Source: Promethearchaeota archaeon (GTDB taxonomy: Archaea > Asgardarchaeota > Lokiarchaeia > Sigynarchaeales > SOKP01). Taken from it: DNA of 30,533 nucleotides. The stretch lies in NCBI GenBank assembly GCA_019057775.1, contig JAHLWT010000184.1, positions 1 to 30,533 of the forward strand, in the 5' to 3' direction. Made by a program: the position numbers and the translations under genes. Of the stretch, positions 7,229-14,909 are shown piece by piece. Position 1 is the stretch's first letter. Each line of letters opens with the position of its first letter. The notes below the pieces were generated by a model. That model saw nothing but the letters and a program-made list of their open reading frames with translations, was not told where the DNA came from and ran no database searches.

Positions 7229-7246
7229 AGTGTGAAACTTCACACT
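7229..7246. repeat. 18-bp palindrome, copy 2 (AGTGTGA-N4-TCACACT)
   Basis: AGTGTGAAACTTCACACT has the same arms and length as the copy at 4644-4661, differing only in the centre. It lies 22 bases past the stop of the small minus-strand ORF at 7269-7412. Upstream, 7124-7163 also holds an 8-bp inverted repeat, ATTATTCA/TGAATAAT. Confidence 0.6.
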
Positions 7247-7268
7247 AATAACAAAATTGGATTAGAGT

Positions 7269-7412
7269 TTATTTCTTAAATTTTTCATATTTTGCATCTA
7301 CAAATTCGTTTATGCTTAATTTTGGAACGGTTTTTCTCACAGATATAGTTCTATCCTCTTTGTTTAGACAATGTCGAAAATGTTCTTCAGTGTTAAAAGT
7401 AAAGAGAATCAA
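7269..7412 (-). pseudogene. 47-codon ORF, probable gene fragment
   Basis: The minus strand encodes 47 codons from a TTG at 7412 to a TAA at 7269. The sequence contains TEEHFRHCLNKEDRTISV and ends with VDAKYEKFKK. The composition is protein-like, charged and without low complexity, but there is no ribosome binding site and a stop codon lies directly before the TTG. It may be the C-terminal remnant of a larger gene or a genuine small gene. I see nothing else in the 394-bp gap after 7110. Confidence 0.3.
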
Positions 7413-7551
7413 TCAAAAAACTCTGTTTAAAGAAAGAGATCCCTCAAGATTTCACCCTTAAGCCTATCTTTAACTGAGACGTTTTCGGAAATCTTTTAAC
7501 TTATTGAGAATTAGGTTTCAAAATATAACCGAAATTAAGAGATTTATAGAA

Positions 7552-8757
7552 ATGAAAGGAAATTTTAAGATTCGTAAATTAACTGAAAAAGATCGCGAAG
7601 TTTATAGAAAATTAATGCGATATGCTTTTAAACCAGCCAAGAATAATTATGAAGATTTAAAATGGCCTTCAGATAAAGTACCTATGGATTTGCATTATGG
7701 AGCGTTTAATGAGGAACAATTAGTTGCCGGAACAGGGATTATTCCATTTGACATGAGAATGCGTTCTCAAGATTTTAAAATGTATGGAGTGGCGGGGGTT
7801 GCTTCAAAACCGGAATATCGTAATCGTGGTATTATAAGAGAAATTATGTTAAAAATGTTTGAAGATATGCATGATAATGATATTCCCCTTTCTGTTCTAT
7901 TTCCATTTAAGCATTCCTTTTATGAGATGTTAGGTTATAAACTTGTTGATTTATATTTTATCTATGAATTTAACATCTCGGATATTTTATACAGAGAAAC
8001 GGATTATTGCATGAAAGAAGTCGAAAGGATAAATGATGATATTAGAACCGTTTATGATCTAGCTATTTTAGATTTTGATTATATAGCAAAAAGACCTGAG
8101 ATTCAATATTGGAGGCGGTTATACAAAAATAATTATAAATTTATTTGCTATAACGGAACCCAACCTGTTGGTTTTGTAATAATAACATTCGCTAAAAAGG
8201 ATGCTGAATGGGAGTTGTTAAAACACCCCGATAAAACAATATGGATCCAAGAAACATTCTGGCTGGATCAAACAGCTAAACAGACAATCTTCAATTTTCT
8301 ATGGGGTCATCGAGATCAACGAAAATATATAGCTGGGGCTTTTTCCGCAAATGAAAATATAATAGATCTTTTAAAAACTCCCCGAATAAAAAATATATAT
8401 GTGATAGATAACTCTCTTTTAAGAATAATAGATGTAAAAACTGTTTTAGAGAATTTGAAATATCCTCTTGATGATTTTACTGTAATATTTCACATTACAG
8501 ATAGCTATTGCCCTTGGAATAATGGATTTTTCACATTAACATCGGAAGAAAAACAAATTAATGTTAAGTTTAATGAATCGTTAGAAAAAGTCACTGACAT
8601 AGAGATAGAAATTAGCTATTTAGCACAATTGCTAGCAGGTTTTAGAACAGTTAGCGATCTACTAGAATTTAGTTTTATTTCAGTTAATAAAGAAAAAATT
8701 GAGCTTTTACAAGATTTATTTCCCTTGACTAAGAATTATTTTCATGACTTTTTCTAA
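7552..8757 (+). CDS. Eis-like GNAT N-acetyltransferase
   Basis: The architecture matches Eis-type acetyltransferases: a first GNAT domain (about residues 1-135 from this start) with the acetyl-CoA pyrophosphate loop in VASKPEYRNRGIIREIM, a second, degenerate GNAT domain (about 170-290), and a C-terminal SCP2-like domain. The aromatic LFPFKHSFYEMLGYKL after the loop is also typical of the family. Eis relatives acetylate amines; the substrate here is unknown. The frame is open from a TTG at 7504, but that start has no ribosome binding site and adds 16 residues outside the domain. I chose the ATG at 7552, which gives MKGNFKIRKLTEKDRE, a usual GNAT beginning. It ends in KNYFHDFF. Gene-poor DNA lies on both sides. 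Confidence 0.82.
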   Translation: MKGNFKIRKLTEKDREVYRKLMRYAFKPAKNNYEDLKWPSDKVPMDLHYGAFNEEQLVAGTGIIPFDMRMRSQDFKMYGVAGVASKPEYRNRGIIREIMLKMFEDMHDNDIPLSVLFPFKHSFYEMLGYKLVDLYFIYEFNISDILYRETDYCMKEVERINDDIRTVYDLAILDFDYIAKRPEIQYWRRLYKNNYKFICYNGTQPVGFVIITFAKKDAEWELLKHPDKTIWIQETFWLDQTAKQTIFNFLWGHRDQRKYIAGAFSANENIIDLLKTPRIKNIYVIDNSLLRIIDVKTVLENLKYPLDDFTVIFHITDSYCPWNNGFFTLTSEEKQINVKFNESLEKVTDIEIEISYLAQLLAGFRTVSDLLEFSFISVNKEKIELLQDLFPLTKNYFHDFF

Positions 8758-8891
8758 ACTCAGCTTATGGATTTTTCAAAATTGTTATTAGGATTATATA
8801 TAATTATACTTTAATTCCTTGGAAATGGGGAAAAAACAATTTTTTTTACAGAGTAAAGATAATTAAAAATAAAATATAATTATTTTTTTGT

Positions 8892-9041
8892 CTATTCAAG
8901 ATCTTTTTTAAAGAGCTCCAGTGAGATATTATCCACTTCTCCAGGTTCGAAAAATCTTGTATAATCAAGATATTCTGCCCAATTTATTTCTTCTTTTTCA
9001 GCGCTCGAAAATTTTGTAGCTTTCTTTTCAGCTTTTTCCAT
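8892..9041 (-). CDS. 49-aa small acidic protein with a perfect ribosome binding site
   Basis: The minus strand encodes 49 aa from an ATG at 9041 to a TAG at 8894-8892: it opens MEKAEKKATKFSSAEKEE, has an aromatic centre (INWAEYLDYTRFFEPGEV) and an acidic LELFKKDLE tail. AGGAGGTGA ends 4 bases before the ATG. This is the best ribosome binding site in the window and strong support for translation. The lysine/alanine-rich N-terminus is likely helical. I do not recognise the protein; its size and charge would suit a small adaptor or regulator. It is the only clear gene in the 755-bp gap between 8757 and 9513. Confidence 0.65.
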   Translation of the reverse strand: MEKAEKKATKFSSAEKEEINWAEYLDYTRFFEPGEVDNISLELFKKDLE

Positions 9042-9045
9042 TCTT

Positions 9046-9054
9046 TCACCTCCT
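9046..9054 (-). promoter_or_regulatory. Shine-Dalgarno AGGAGGTGA
   Basis: Nine bases that match the complement of the archaeal 16S rRNA 3' end, four bases before the ATG at 9041. It supports the 49-aa gene. Confidence 0.8.
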
Positions 9055-9116
9055 TTTTGGTTTTCTTATGTCGTTTTCGAATCATAGAATTCTTTTTAAG
9101 ATAAAATCATCTGGAT

Positions 9117-9181
9117 ATCAAGAGAGAACAAATCCATGAGAAAAGATAATCAGAAAAAGATTCAGGTTCGTCTCTCTTGAT
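9117..9181. repeat. long-loop inverted repeat ATCAAGAGAGA / TCTCTCTTGAT
   Basis: Perfect 11-bp arms at 9117-9127 and 9171-9181 enclose 43 bases. A third partial copy, TCAAGAGAG, lies at 9238-9246, and TAA/TAC triplet repeats occupy about 9187-9210. It could be a regulator site upstream of the 49-aa gene, or a structured RNA. Confidence 0.45.
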
Positions 9182-9363
9182 TTAGAGTAATAATAATACT
9201 ACTACTAAATTAAGTAGTACCAATACTAATAATTTTTTCAAGAGAGGTCTAACGAACATTAATAATATACTTATCGATTGTAGCAATATAAAGATTTCTG
9301 TAGAATTTACTAAACTATGAGGATTTTAGAACAGAAAATCAATATTGAAATAAGGGTGATTTA

Positions 9364-9481
9364 ATGTTGAATTACATATTTCTTCTTGTTTAAACTCAGA
9401 AAAGGGAATGATCAGCAAGATCCAATCGTAAAAAGAATAATTGATGATTTAGCATTTCTATCTAACCCTATAAATCTTTAA
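9364..9481 (+). pseudogene. frameshifted small ORF with ribosome binding site
   Basis: GGGTGAT precedes an ATG at 9364 that opens MLNYIFLLV and stops. One base out of frame the reading continues as FKLRKGNDQQDPIVKRIIDD, then LAFLSNPINL, to a TAA at 9479-9481. The ribosome binding site plus an open second frame suggests a small gene with one indel, or a sequence error. No family is recognised. Confidence 0.3.
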
Positions 9482-9512
9482 TAAGCGTAATAGTTAGATC
9501 CTAAGTCCTTTC

Positions 9513-10109
9513 CTAAAGAGATGATAAAAAACCAGAAACAGTTTCTTCAGAATCCTCATCTATTAAGCTATCATCTAATTCTTCTGTAATAAAATCAAAT
9601 TTAAACCTACAATTTTCGCCACCTAATAGAACACATTCAATCTCTTCACTATCAACATCGATTTGTAATGCATCAAATACTCCCGCCAGTATACCTTGAT
9701 AAATGAGGCAAAGATTTTTTGCCATTATATTTTCTTTTTCGTCCATTGATAAGGAATCTTCTACTTTTATTAAGATATGGTCCTTTTTGAATGCTCCAGT
9801 AAGATGACCATACCCCATTAGCTCAAGGGCTTCAAGAATTCCAAAGACAACTTCCTTTTTTGTAGATAAATTTTCTTGACTCCAATCCTTATTATAAAAA
9901 AATTTTTCTAAAACCGATTTACCTAGAGATTTTCCTACCCATAGAAGTATGTCTTCAGCGTTTGCTCCCGCAAATTCTGAAAATTCAATTATATCAATTG
10001 GTCTTAACATCAATAAACGTAAATTTTTTTTCTTGTCTCCCAGAAATAATTGACCTAATTTCTCATCGAACATAATTTGTAATTCTTTTTTCAATCTTTT
10101 AGACATCAT
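9513..10109 (-). CDS. V4R (Bet3-like) domain protein
   Basis: A 198-aa protein whose C-terminal half matches the V4R domain, the small-molecule-binding fold shared with TRAPP subunit Bet3: a helix with C134 and the repeated glycines of GILAGVF, then IECVLLGGENCRFKF (157-171) with C159 and C167 and the usual G-x-x-C-x-F ending. The N-terminal half (FSEFAGANAEDILLWVGKSLGKSV) fits the first helices of the same fold. An acidic tail follows. Start: two ATG codons at 10109 and 10106, with GGGGA four bases upstream. It is 160 bases downstream of the longin-like/Arf GTPase gene on the same strand, so the two may work together, as Bet3-like proteins do with GTPases in eukaryotic tethering complexes; that link is inference. 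Confidence 0.75.
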   Translation of the reverse strand: MMSKRLKKELQIMFDEKLGQLFLGDKKKNLRLLMLRPIDIIEFSEFAGANAEDILLWVGKSLGKSVLEKFFYNKDWSQENLSTKKEVVFGILEALELMGYGHLTGAFKKDHILIKVEDSLSMDEKENIMAKNLCLIYQGILAGVFDALQIDVDSEEIECVLLGGENCRFKFDFITEELDDSLIDEDSEETVSGFLSSL

Positions 10110-10268
10110 TTTTCCCCAATTTGAAGTAGTAGAAAATTATCTAGTTTTTAATTCTAATAATAGAAACTTAAATAGCTAGATATTTAAATTTAATGTTTAC
10201 AACATAAGGATTCTTAACATAAAGGAAGAGAGAGTTTTTGAATATTTTAAAATAACTCAAAAATCCTT

Positions 10269-11270
10269 TTACGAAGAGATTAAATGGTTAATTGTTGAAA
10301 AAATTTGATCAACGTTATAATTTGTTTTAACTGAAGTGAATAAAAATGTCCAATCTCTATTTCTTATCTCATCAAAACCAAAATTTTTTGATATTTCAGT
10401 TTTTAAATTTTGAAGATGAGTATGAGAATTATCGATCGAGTAATTGAATAAATCAATCTTATTTCCTATGATTAATAGAGGTACTCCATCTAATTCAGGA
10501 TTACTTATTACCTTCCATAGCTCTTTTTTAGATTCCTCAAATCTTCTTTGATTGGCAATGTCAATCATGTAAATTATAATGTTGGAATCCTGAAGGCCTT
10601 TCAACCATTTCGATCTAAAGATCTCCTGCCCGGGCATGTCCCAGAAGGCAAATAACCTATTTTTTTCATTTTCTTGAAGATATTCTATATGAAACTTTCT
10701 AGTAGGTAAGATATAGTTGTCAGAAAATTCCCCTGTTTTTAATCGCCGCACTAAACTAGATTTTCCAACATCGTCTAAACCAAATAGAAAAGTTTTATAA
10801 AAAGAATCTCTCTGGATAAGGTATTCGATTTCAGGCGTTTTTTCAATAACTTCATCTCCAAATCTTCGAATATCAATAAATAAAGAAATCAAGAGATTCT
10901 CAACTTCAATTTCATCTTCAAAGGGATATCCTGACTGATAATTTAAAAGCTCATGCATCAATTCTTCAAAAATTTCCTTATAGTCATAAGGGTTATCTTC
11001 CTGTTCGAAAATTAAACCAATTATAATTTTATGATTTATACAAGCAGTATATATGTTTAGATTTTTGATAAATTGAGCAACCGGTTTACTAATTATCACG
11101 CGATTTGAATTTAAACATTTTCCATGAGCTTCTTCATCGTGTTCCTTTATTATTTTATTAACAACTAACTTATCATTGATTTTAATGATATTAGTTGGAT
11201 AGCTGTAAATGTTGAGATCTTTCAAATCTTGAAATTTGTTTCCACGAAATAAAAAAATATTATGTAGCAA
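10269..11270 (-). CDS. longin-like domain fused to an Arf-family GTPase
   Basis: A 333-aa protein. Residues 157-333 are an Arf-type GTPase: P-loop GLDDVGKS (164-171), switch I Thr190, G3 WDMPGQE (210-216), G4 GNKIDL (269-274) and G5 TSVKT (312-316). All nucleotide-binding motifs are intact. Residues 1-150 are an alpha/beta domain; the strand-strand-helix order in NHKIIIGLIFEQEDNPYDYK followed by a long helix looks like a longin or roadblock fold, which Asgard GTPases often carry. The longin label is inferred from pattern only. The start is a TTG at 11270, as the next methionine is near residue 105; GGATG lies upstream. It is followed by the V4R gene. Probably a regulatory switch acting at membranes or with the V4R protein. 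Confidence 0.85.
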   Translation of the reverse strand: MLHNIFLFRGNKFQDLKDLNIYSYPTNIIKINDKLVVNKIIKEHDEEAHGKCLNSNRVIISKPVAQFIKNLNIYTACINHKIIIGLIFEQEDNPYDYKEIFEELMHELLNYQSGYPFEDEIEVENLLISLFIDIRRFGDEVIEKTPEIEYLIQRDSFYKTFLFGLDDVGKSSLVRRLKTGEFSDNYILPTRKFHIEYLQENEKNRLFAFWDMPGQEIFRSKWLKGLQDSNIIIYMIDIANQRRFEESKKELWKVISNPELDGVPLLIIGNKIDLFNYSIDNSHTHLQNLKTEISKNFGFDEIRNRDWTFLFTSVKTNYNVDQIFSTINHLISS

Positions 11271-11454
11271 TTACACATCCGAAATTCTTAATTCCTATAC
11301 AGTAGAAAATAAAAAACACTTAAAAAATGTTTTGGAACTTGCGAATTTCATCCACTTTTAAAGTTTTTGATTCGAATCGCTTTAAGAATATAAATAAGTT
11401 CAGAAGTTTTAAGAGTTAAAATTAAAATCATACGTTTAATTAGCTTTTTCTCTT

Positions 11455-12885
11455 CTATTCTTCACTTTCTCCAGGAGAAGAATCTTGTGAATTTGGTTCT
11501 CTCTCTTCTGTATTTTCTTCGCTTGATTCTTCCTTAGATTCATGATTTGTCTGTTCTGCTGGCTCAGTTTTTGGTTCTTCACCGGCGGGAGTCTCACAAA
11601 CAGGGCATTTATTCCATCCTGCTCTTAGGCTATATCCACATTTTTTACATTCGCTTAGATTTTTATCTTCTTCCCATTCTGGTATGTCTAAACCCCCTTG
11701 ACGTTTTTGAGCTAGTTCTGCCAGAGATTTTTCATCCCATAATTCCATCCCTTCAGGTAACCCTGTTCCCCTTTCAGCTACGAATTCTGCTAATTCTTCT
11801 TCATTCCACACGGGCATATCTGGTTGGGCAGACATTCGTTTTTGTGCTTCACTTGCTAGGTCTTCGGCAGTCCAGGTTTTGAGTTCTTGTCCTCCAGGAG
11901 TTCTAACGGTTCCTGGCTGTGGGGGAGGAGCTTGTCTTAAGGGTGGTGGAGTGCTTGCAGTTGTTTCTTGGCTTAACGAAGGAGTCTTACAACATTCTGC
12001 TGAAAACCTTAATAATGCTTCAAAACATTTTCCAAATCGACTTGAGTCCTCCCCTTCATCAGAAACAAGGATTAAAGATATTTTGTCAGTAGTAAATGGT
12101 ATACCAATTCCAGATAAAGCCATATCAGAAGTTAAACGATTTGTTTCGATATTAGTAGTAAGATTTCCCATTGCCGTCATTAATTCATCATCCTTCATTA
12201 AGAAATCACAGATTGGATCTCCATGTCTTTGGAATGATGTAGCATATTTAGCCAAATGACTTTTAGTGAGTGGGGAGTCAAGTGTTTTAATAACAGCACT
12301 TATATATGAATAATTCTGAGATTTAGGATCTTTATCAGATTCATCAAATTTATATCCTCCTAAATCAAGAGTGCCCATAACAGGAGCAAATAAAGGTTTT
12401 TCGTCTTTGATTCTTCCGTAGATTGTTGGTCTTGTAATTACACATTTAATTTCACCATAATAGGCAATTGCATTATCCATAAATTGAATTTTCTTATCAA
12501 AAACTATTCTAGGTATACTTCTAAAAATAACGTTGACCCAAGGCATTTCTTTAACAGGGATAATAGCTACACAGGATCTGTCAATCATATCTTTTAATTT
12601 TTTTATGTAATCTTTAAGTTCCTTTTTTAAATCTTTATATTCATCATTTTCTAATTCTTCATCTGCCTTTTTTTCTAATTCTTTGAATTTTTCTTCATTT
12701 TTCTTGAGGTTTCCTCCAAATGATTTAATGTCTCCAACAATATTATCCTTCATTATAAATGTTGCATCTTCAATCATTTTTTTCTGAAAGTTGGAGAGTT
12801 CAGCTTCGGCACTGGGAACTAAGAAATCTGATAACTCGAATTGTATTTTATTGACAAAAACTTCGAATAATTTTTGTTCTGACAT
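11455..12885 (-). CDS. zinc-ribbon protein with tandem Trp-helix repeats
   Basis: A 476-aa protein. Residues 1-300 form a soluble domain with a charged coiled coil (60-105) and no family I recognise. A Pro/Thr/Gln linker (300-330, with PPPLRQAPPPQPG) follows. Residues 335-408 carry repeats of about 22 aa, each with a Trp, two or three acidic residues and a Leu-Ala helix: TWTAEDLASEA, VWNEEELAEFV, LWDEKSLAELA, EWEEDKNL (Trp 338, 360, 383, 404). A zinc ribbon C-x2-C-x10-C-x2-C follows (C413, C416, C427, C430), then a Glu/Ser-rich disordered tail. The layout suggests a scaffold whose repeats bind a partner. The start is an ATG at 12885, divergent from the dehydrogenase at 12960. Confidence 0.75.
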   Translation of the reverse strand: MSEQKLFEVFVNKIQFELSDFLVPSAEAELSNFQKKMIEDATFIMKDNIVGDIKSFGGNLKKNEEKFKELEKKADEELENDEYKDLKKELKDYIKKLKDMIDRSCVAIIPVKEMPWVNVIFRSIPRIVFDKKIQFMDNAIAYYGEIKCVITRPTIYGRIKDEKPLFAPVMGTLDLGGYKFDESDKDPKSQNYSYISAVIKTLDSPLTKSHLAKYATSFQRHGDPICDFLMKDDELMTAMGNLTTNIETNRLTSDMALSGIGIPFTTDKISLILVSDEGEDSSRFGKCFEALLRFSAECCKTPSLSQETTASTPPPLRQAPPPQPGTVRTPGGQELKTWTAEDLASEAQKRMSAQPDMPVWNEEELAEFVAERGTGLPEGMELWDEKSLAELAQKRQGGLDIPEWEEDKNLSECKKCGYSLRAGWNKCPVCETPAGEEPKTEPAEQTNHESKEESSEENTEEREPNSQDSSPGESEE

Positions 12886-12959
12886 TTTCTAAGAGATGTT
12901 TTTTTATAGCTTAATATTATTATAATAAATATAGTATAACATGATTATAAATAAGAAGT

Positions 12960-14012
12960 ATGAATGACGCAAACAATCTTAAAACTACTAGTAATAATAT
13001 TATAACTGTAGGTTTTATTTCTAATGTTCTTGACCAAGCAAAAATTTACATAATAAAAAAATTGGAAAATTTACACAATGTCAAACTTATTTTTCCAAAT
13101 GATAGATCAGAAGTAAACCTATTAAAACTGGTTCCTAAAGCAGATATACTAATCGGTTGGCGTCCTTCTAACAAATTATTAACAGCTGCTTCAAAACTCA
13201 AATTATTCATTAATCCCGGAGCGGGAGTTCAACATCTTATAGAACAATTTCGAGAAAAAAATAAAGTACATAAAGTATTACTAGCAAATGGCCACGGGAA
13301 TTCTTATTTTGTAGCTCAACATGCTGTTGCTCTACTTTTAACTCTTATGAGTAAGACGATACCCCATCATGAATGGATGCAACAAGGGAAATGGCGTACT
13401 GGAGATAATGATGCTAGTTCAATTCCCTTAAGATTTATGAATGTTGGATTATTAGGATATGGAGCAATCAATCAGAAAGTTCACAGATTTCTTAGTGGAT
13501 TTGATGTAGAATTTTCTATTTTAAGAAAACATTGGGATAAACAACTGTCACCATTGCCAACTCTGGTAAAGCGTTATGAATTTTCTCAACTGCATCAATT
13601 CCTTGAAGATATTAATATACTTATTATTGCGATCCCATTAACTTCATTTACTACAAAATTAATTAAAAGAAGGGAATTGGAACTTTTAGGCTCAAATGGA
13701 TTTATTGTAAACGTCTCGAGAGGGGATATTATTGATGAAGAAAGTTTATACATCTCATTGAAAGAAAGAATAATAAAAGGTGCCGCGATTGATGTGTGGT
13801 ATAACTATCATCCTGAAAGTGATCATGAAAATAAGAAATACCCTTTTAATTTACCATTCCACACATTAGAAAATATTGTGCTTTCACCACATCGAGGTTA
13901 TTCACCTTTCAATGATTTATTAAGATGGGATGAAGTGATTGAAAACATAACAAGAATGGCTGAAGGTCGTCAAGATTTTCTCAATATAGTAGATTTAGAT
14001 GAAGAATATTAA
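12960..14012 (+). CDS. D-isomer-specific 2-hydroxyacid dehydrogenase family protein
   Basis: A 350-aa NAD(P)-dependent dehydrogenase of the D-2-hydroxyacid family. The nucleotide-binding loop is VGLLGYGAINQKV (162-174), with Ile-Asn in place of the usual Ile-Gly. Arg254 in NVSRGDIIDE and His311 in LSPHRGY are the substrate-binding Arg and catalytic His. The Glu-Pro after the DV(F/W) motif is replaced: DVWYNYHPES (278-287) has His-Pro there, a feature I associate with a subfamily having D-V-W-x-x-Y/H-P. The substrate cannot be told from sequence. The start is an ATG with no ribosome binding site; AT-rich TATA-like sequence (TAAATATAG) lies about 30 bases before, fitting a nearly leaderless transcript. 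Confidence 0.85.
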   Translation: MNDANNLKTTSNNIITVGFISNVLDQAKIYIIKKLENLHNVKLIFPNDRSEVNLLKLVPKADILIGWRPSNKLLTAASKLKLFINPGAGVQHLIEQFREKNKVHKVLLANGHGNSYFVAQHAVALLLTLMSKTIPHHEWMQQGKWRTGDNDASSIPLRFMNVGLLGYGAINQKVHRFLSGFDVEFSILRKHWDKQLSPLPTLVKRYEFSQLHQFLEDINILIIAIPLTSFTTKLIKRRELELLGSNGFIVNVSRGDIIDEESLYISLKERIIKGAAIDVWYNYHPESDHENKKYPFNLPFHTLENIVLSPHRGYSPFNDLLRWDEVIENITRMAEGRQDFLNIVDLDEEY

Positions 14013-14239
14013 AAGTTTTGAACCATATTATTATAGAAGATTAAAAAACTTTCATGAAATTTCTCCAATATTAAAAGTTTTTCATTTTAAATTTAAGAGT
14101 AAACGAAAATTTTTAAATGTCGTTAAATTTAAGGCGATGAGCGAATTTTAAAAAATTAATACCTTACTAATAATATCTTTTATTTAAGGCATGACAAAAC
14201 AGTCTTTCTTCAAATATATTAATCCGATAAAAATAAACA

Positions 14240-14247
14240 TTTATATA
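14240..14247 (+). promoter_or_regulatory. TATA box upstream of the RHH regulator
   Basis: TTTATATA lies 54 bases before the preferred TTG start at 14301. This fits an archaeal promoter with a leader of about 30 nt. Confidence 0.45.
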
Positions 14248-14300
14248 GTAATGTGTAATAAAATATATTATAATAATAATTGTGGTTAAAGGCGATTGGT

Positions 14301-14591
14301 TTGAAAATTGTCACCGTTAATGTTCCAGAATCATATCTTGGCAGTATAGAAAAATTAGTTGGAGAGCATGGTTTATACCCTTCTCGATCTGAACTTATAA
14401 GAGTAGCAGTCAGAGAGTTCCTCCTAAAAGAACTCCAAATGGCTAACAATATGGCTAAATATAAAGAACCTATAGTAGACAATTTTGATAATGAACATTT
14501 TGTTAGGGTACCTATTGAGCGATTAAATGAAAATAATGAGCCGGTACGCGAATTTAAAACATATAAAATTGTTAAACGACTTGAATATTAG
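14301..14591 (+). CDS. ribbon-helix-helix (CopG/Arc-type) transcription regulator
   Basis: A small DNA-binding protein conserved in archaea. The N-terminal strand KIVTVNVPESYL is followed by two helices, SIEKLVGEHGLYPSRSELIR and VAVREFLLKEL, the classic ribbon-helix-helix fold with the S-R-S-E-L-I-R turn. The C-terminal part (FVRVPIERL, EPVREFKTYKIVKRLEY) also fits this archaeal family. The frame is open from a TTG at 14280, but the fold begins right after the TTG at 14301, which has GGCGAT a few bases upstream, so I prefer it (97 aa). It precedes the sugar-phosphate genes and has its own terminator; whether it controls them is unknown. Confidence 0.83.
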   Translation: MKIVTVNVPESYLGSIEKLVGEHGLYPSRSELIRVAVREFLLKELQMANNMAKYKEPIVDNFDNEHFVRVPIERLNENNEPVREFKTYKIVKRLEY

Positions 14592-14622
14592 TAAAAGTAA
14601 CAATAAATTTTCCAAATTAATT

Positions 14623-14669
14623 AGAAGGTTAGTTAGAATAAGTCCTTCTATTAGTTTATTTTTTTTTTT
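14623..14669 (+). terminator. stem-loop plus T-run after the RHH gene
   Basis: AGAAGG (14623-14628) pairs with CCTTCT (14644-14649) and is followed by a T-rich run ending in 11 T residues (14659-14669). A second hairpin, CTTTGGG with CCCTAAAG (14670-14691), follows. The rest of the 318-bp gap up to 14910 is AT-rich and holds no gene I can support. Confidence 0.65.
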
Positions 14670-14896
14670 CTTTGGGATAAATACCCTAAAGATTACTATC
14701 ATTCAATTAGCGTTATTTATGTAGTATTTGTAAGAGACGTAGTTTGTATTTTTCCATTTTTATAAAATAATAAATGGAGATCTGATTTAATATTTTTCAT
14801 TTTTATAGATTTAAATTAAACATTTTTTAATTTATTTTTATTAAAAAAATTAAGATAATTTAATAGAATCCAAAGCATATTAGGATATTAAGATAA

Positions 14897-14904
14897 GAGG
14901 AGGT
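14897..14904 (+). promoter_or_regulatory. Shine-Dalgarno GAGGAGGT deciding a TTG start
   Basis: A strong ribosome binding site five bases before the TTG at 14910. It supports that codon as the start of the GalT-like gene. Confidence 0.75.
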
Positions 14905-14909
14905 TTTAT

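Noticed and set aside
11547..12259. Two plus-strand ORFs opposite the zinc-ribbon gene
   Set aside because: They are antisense to the proline linker and repeats, with leucine- or serine-rich composition typical of shadows.
14527..14724. 65-codon ORF with a phenylalanine run
   Set aside because: It overlaps the RHH gene in another frame, and the Phe run is the T-run of its terminator.
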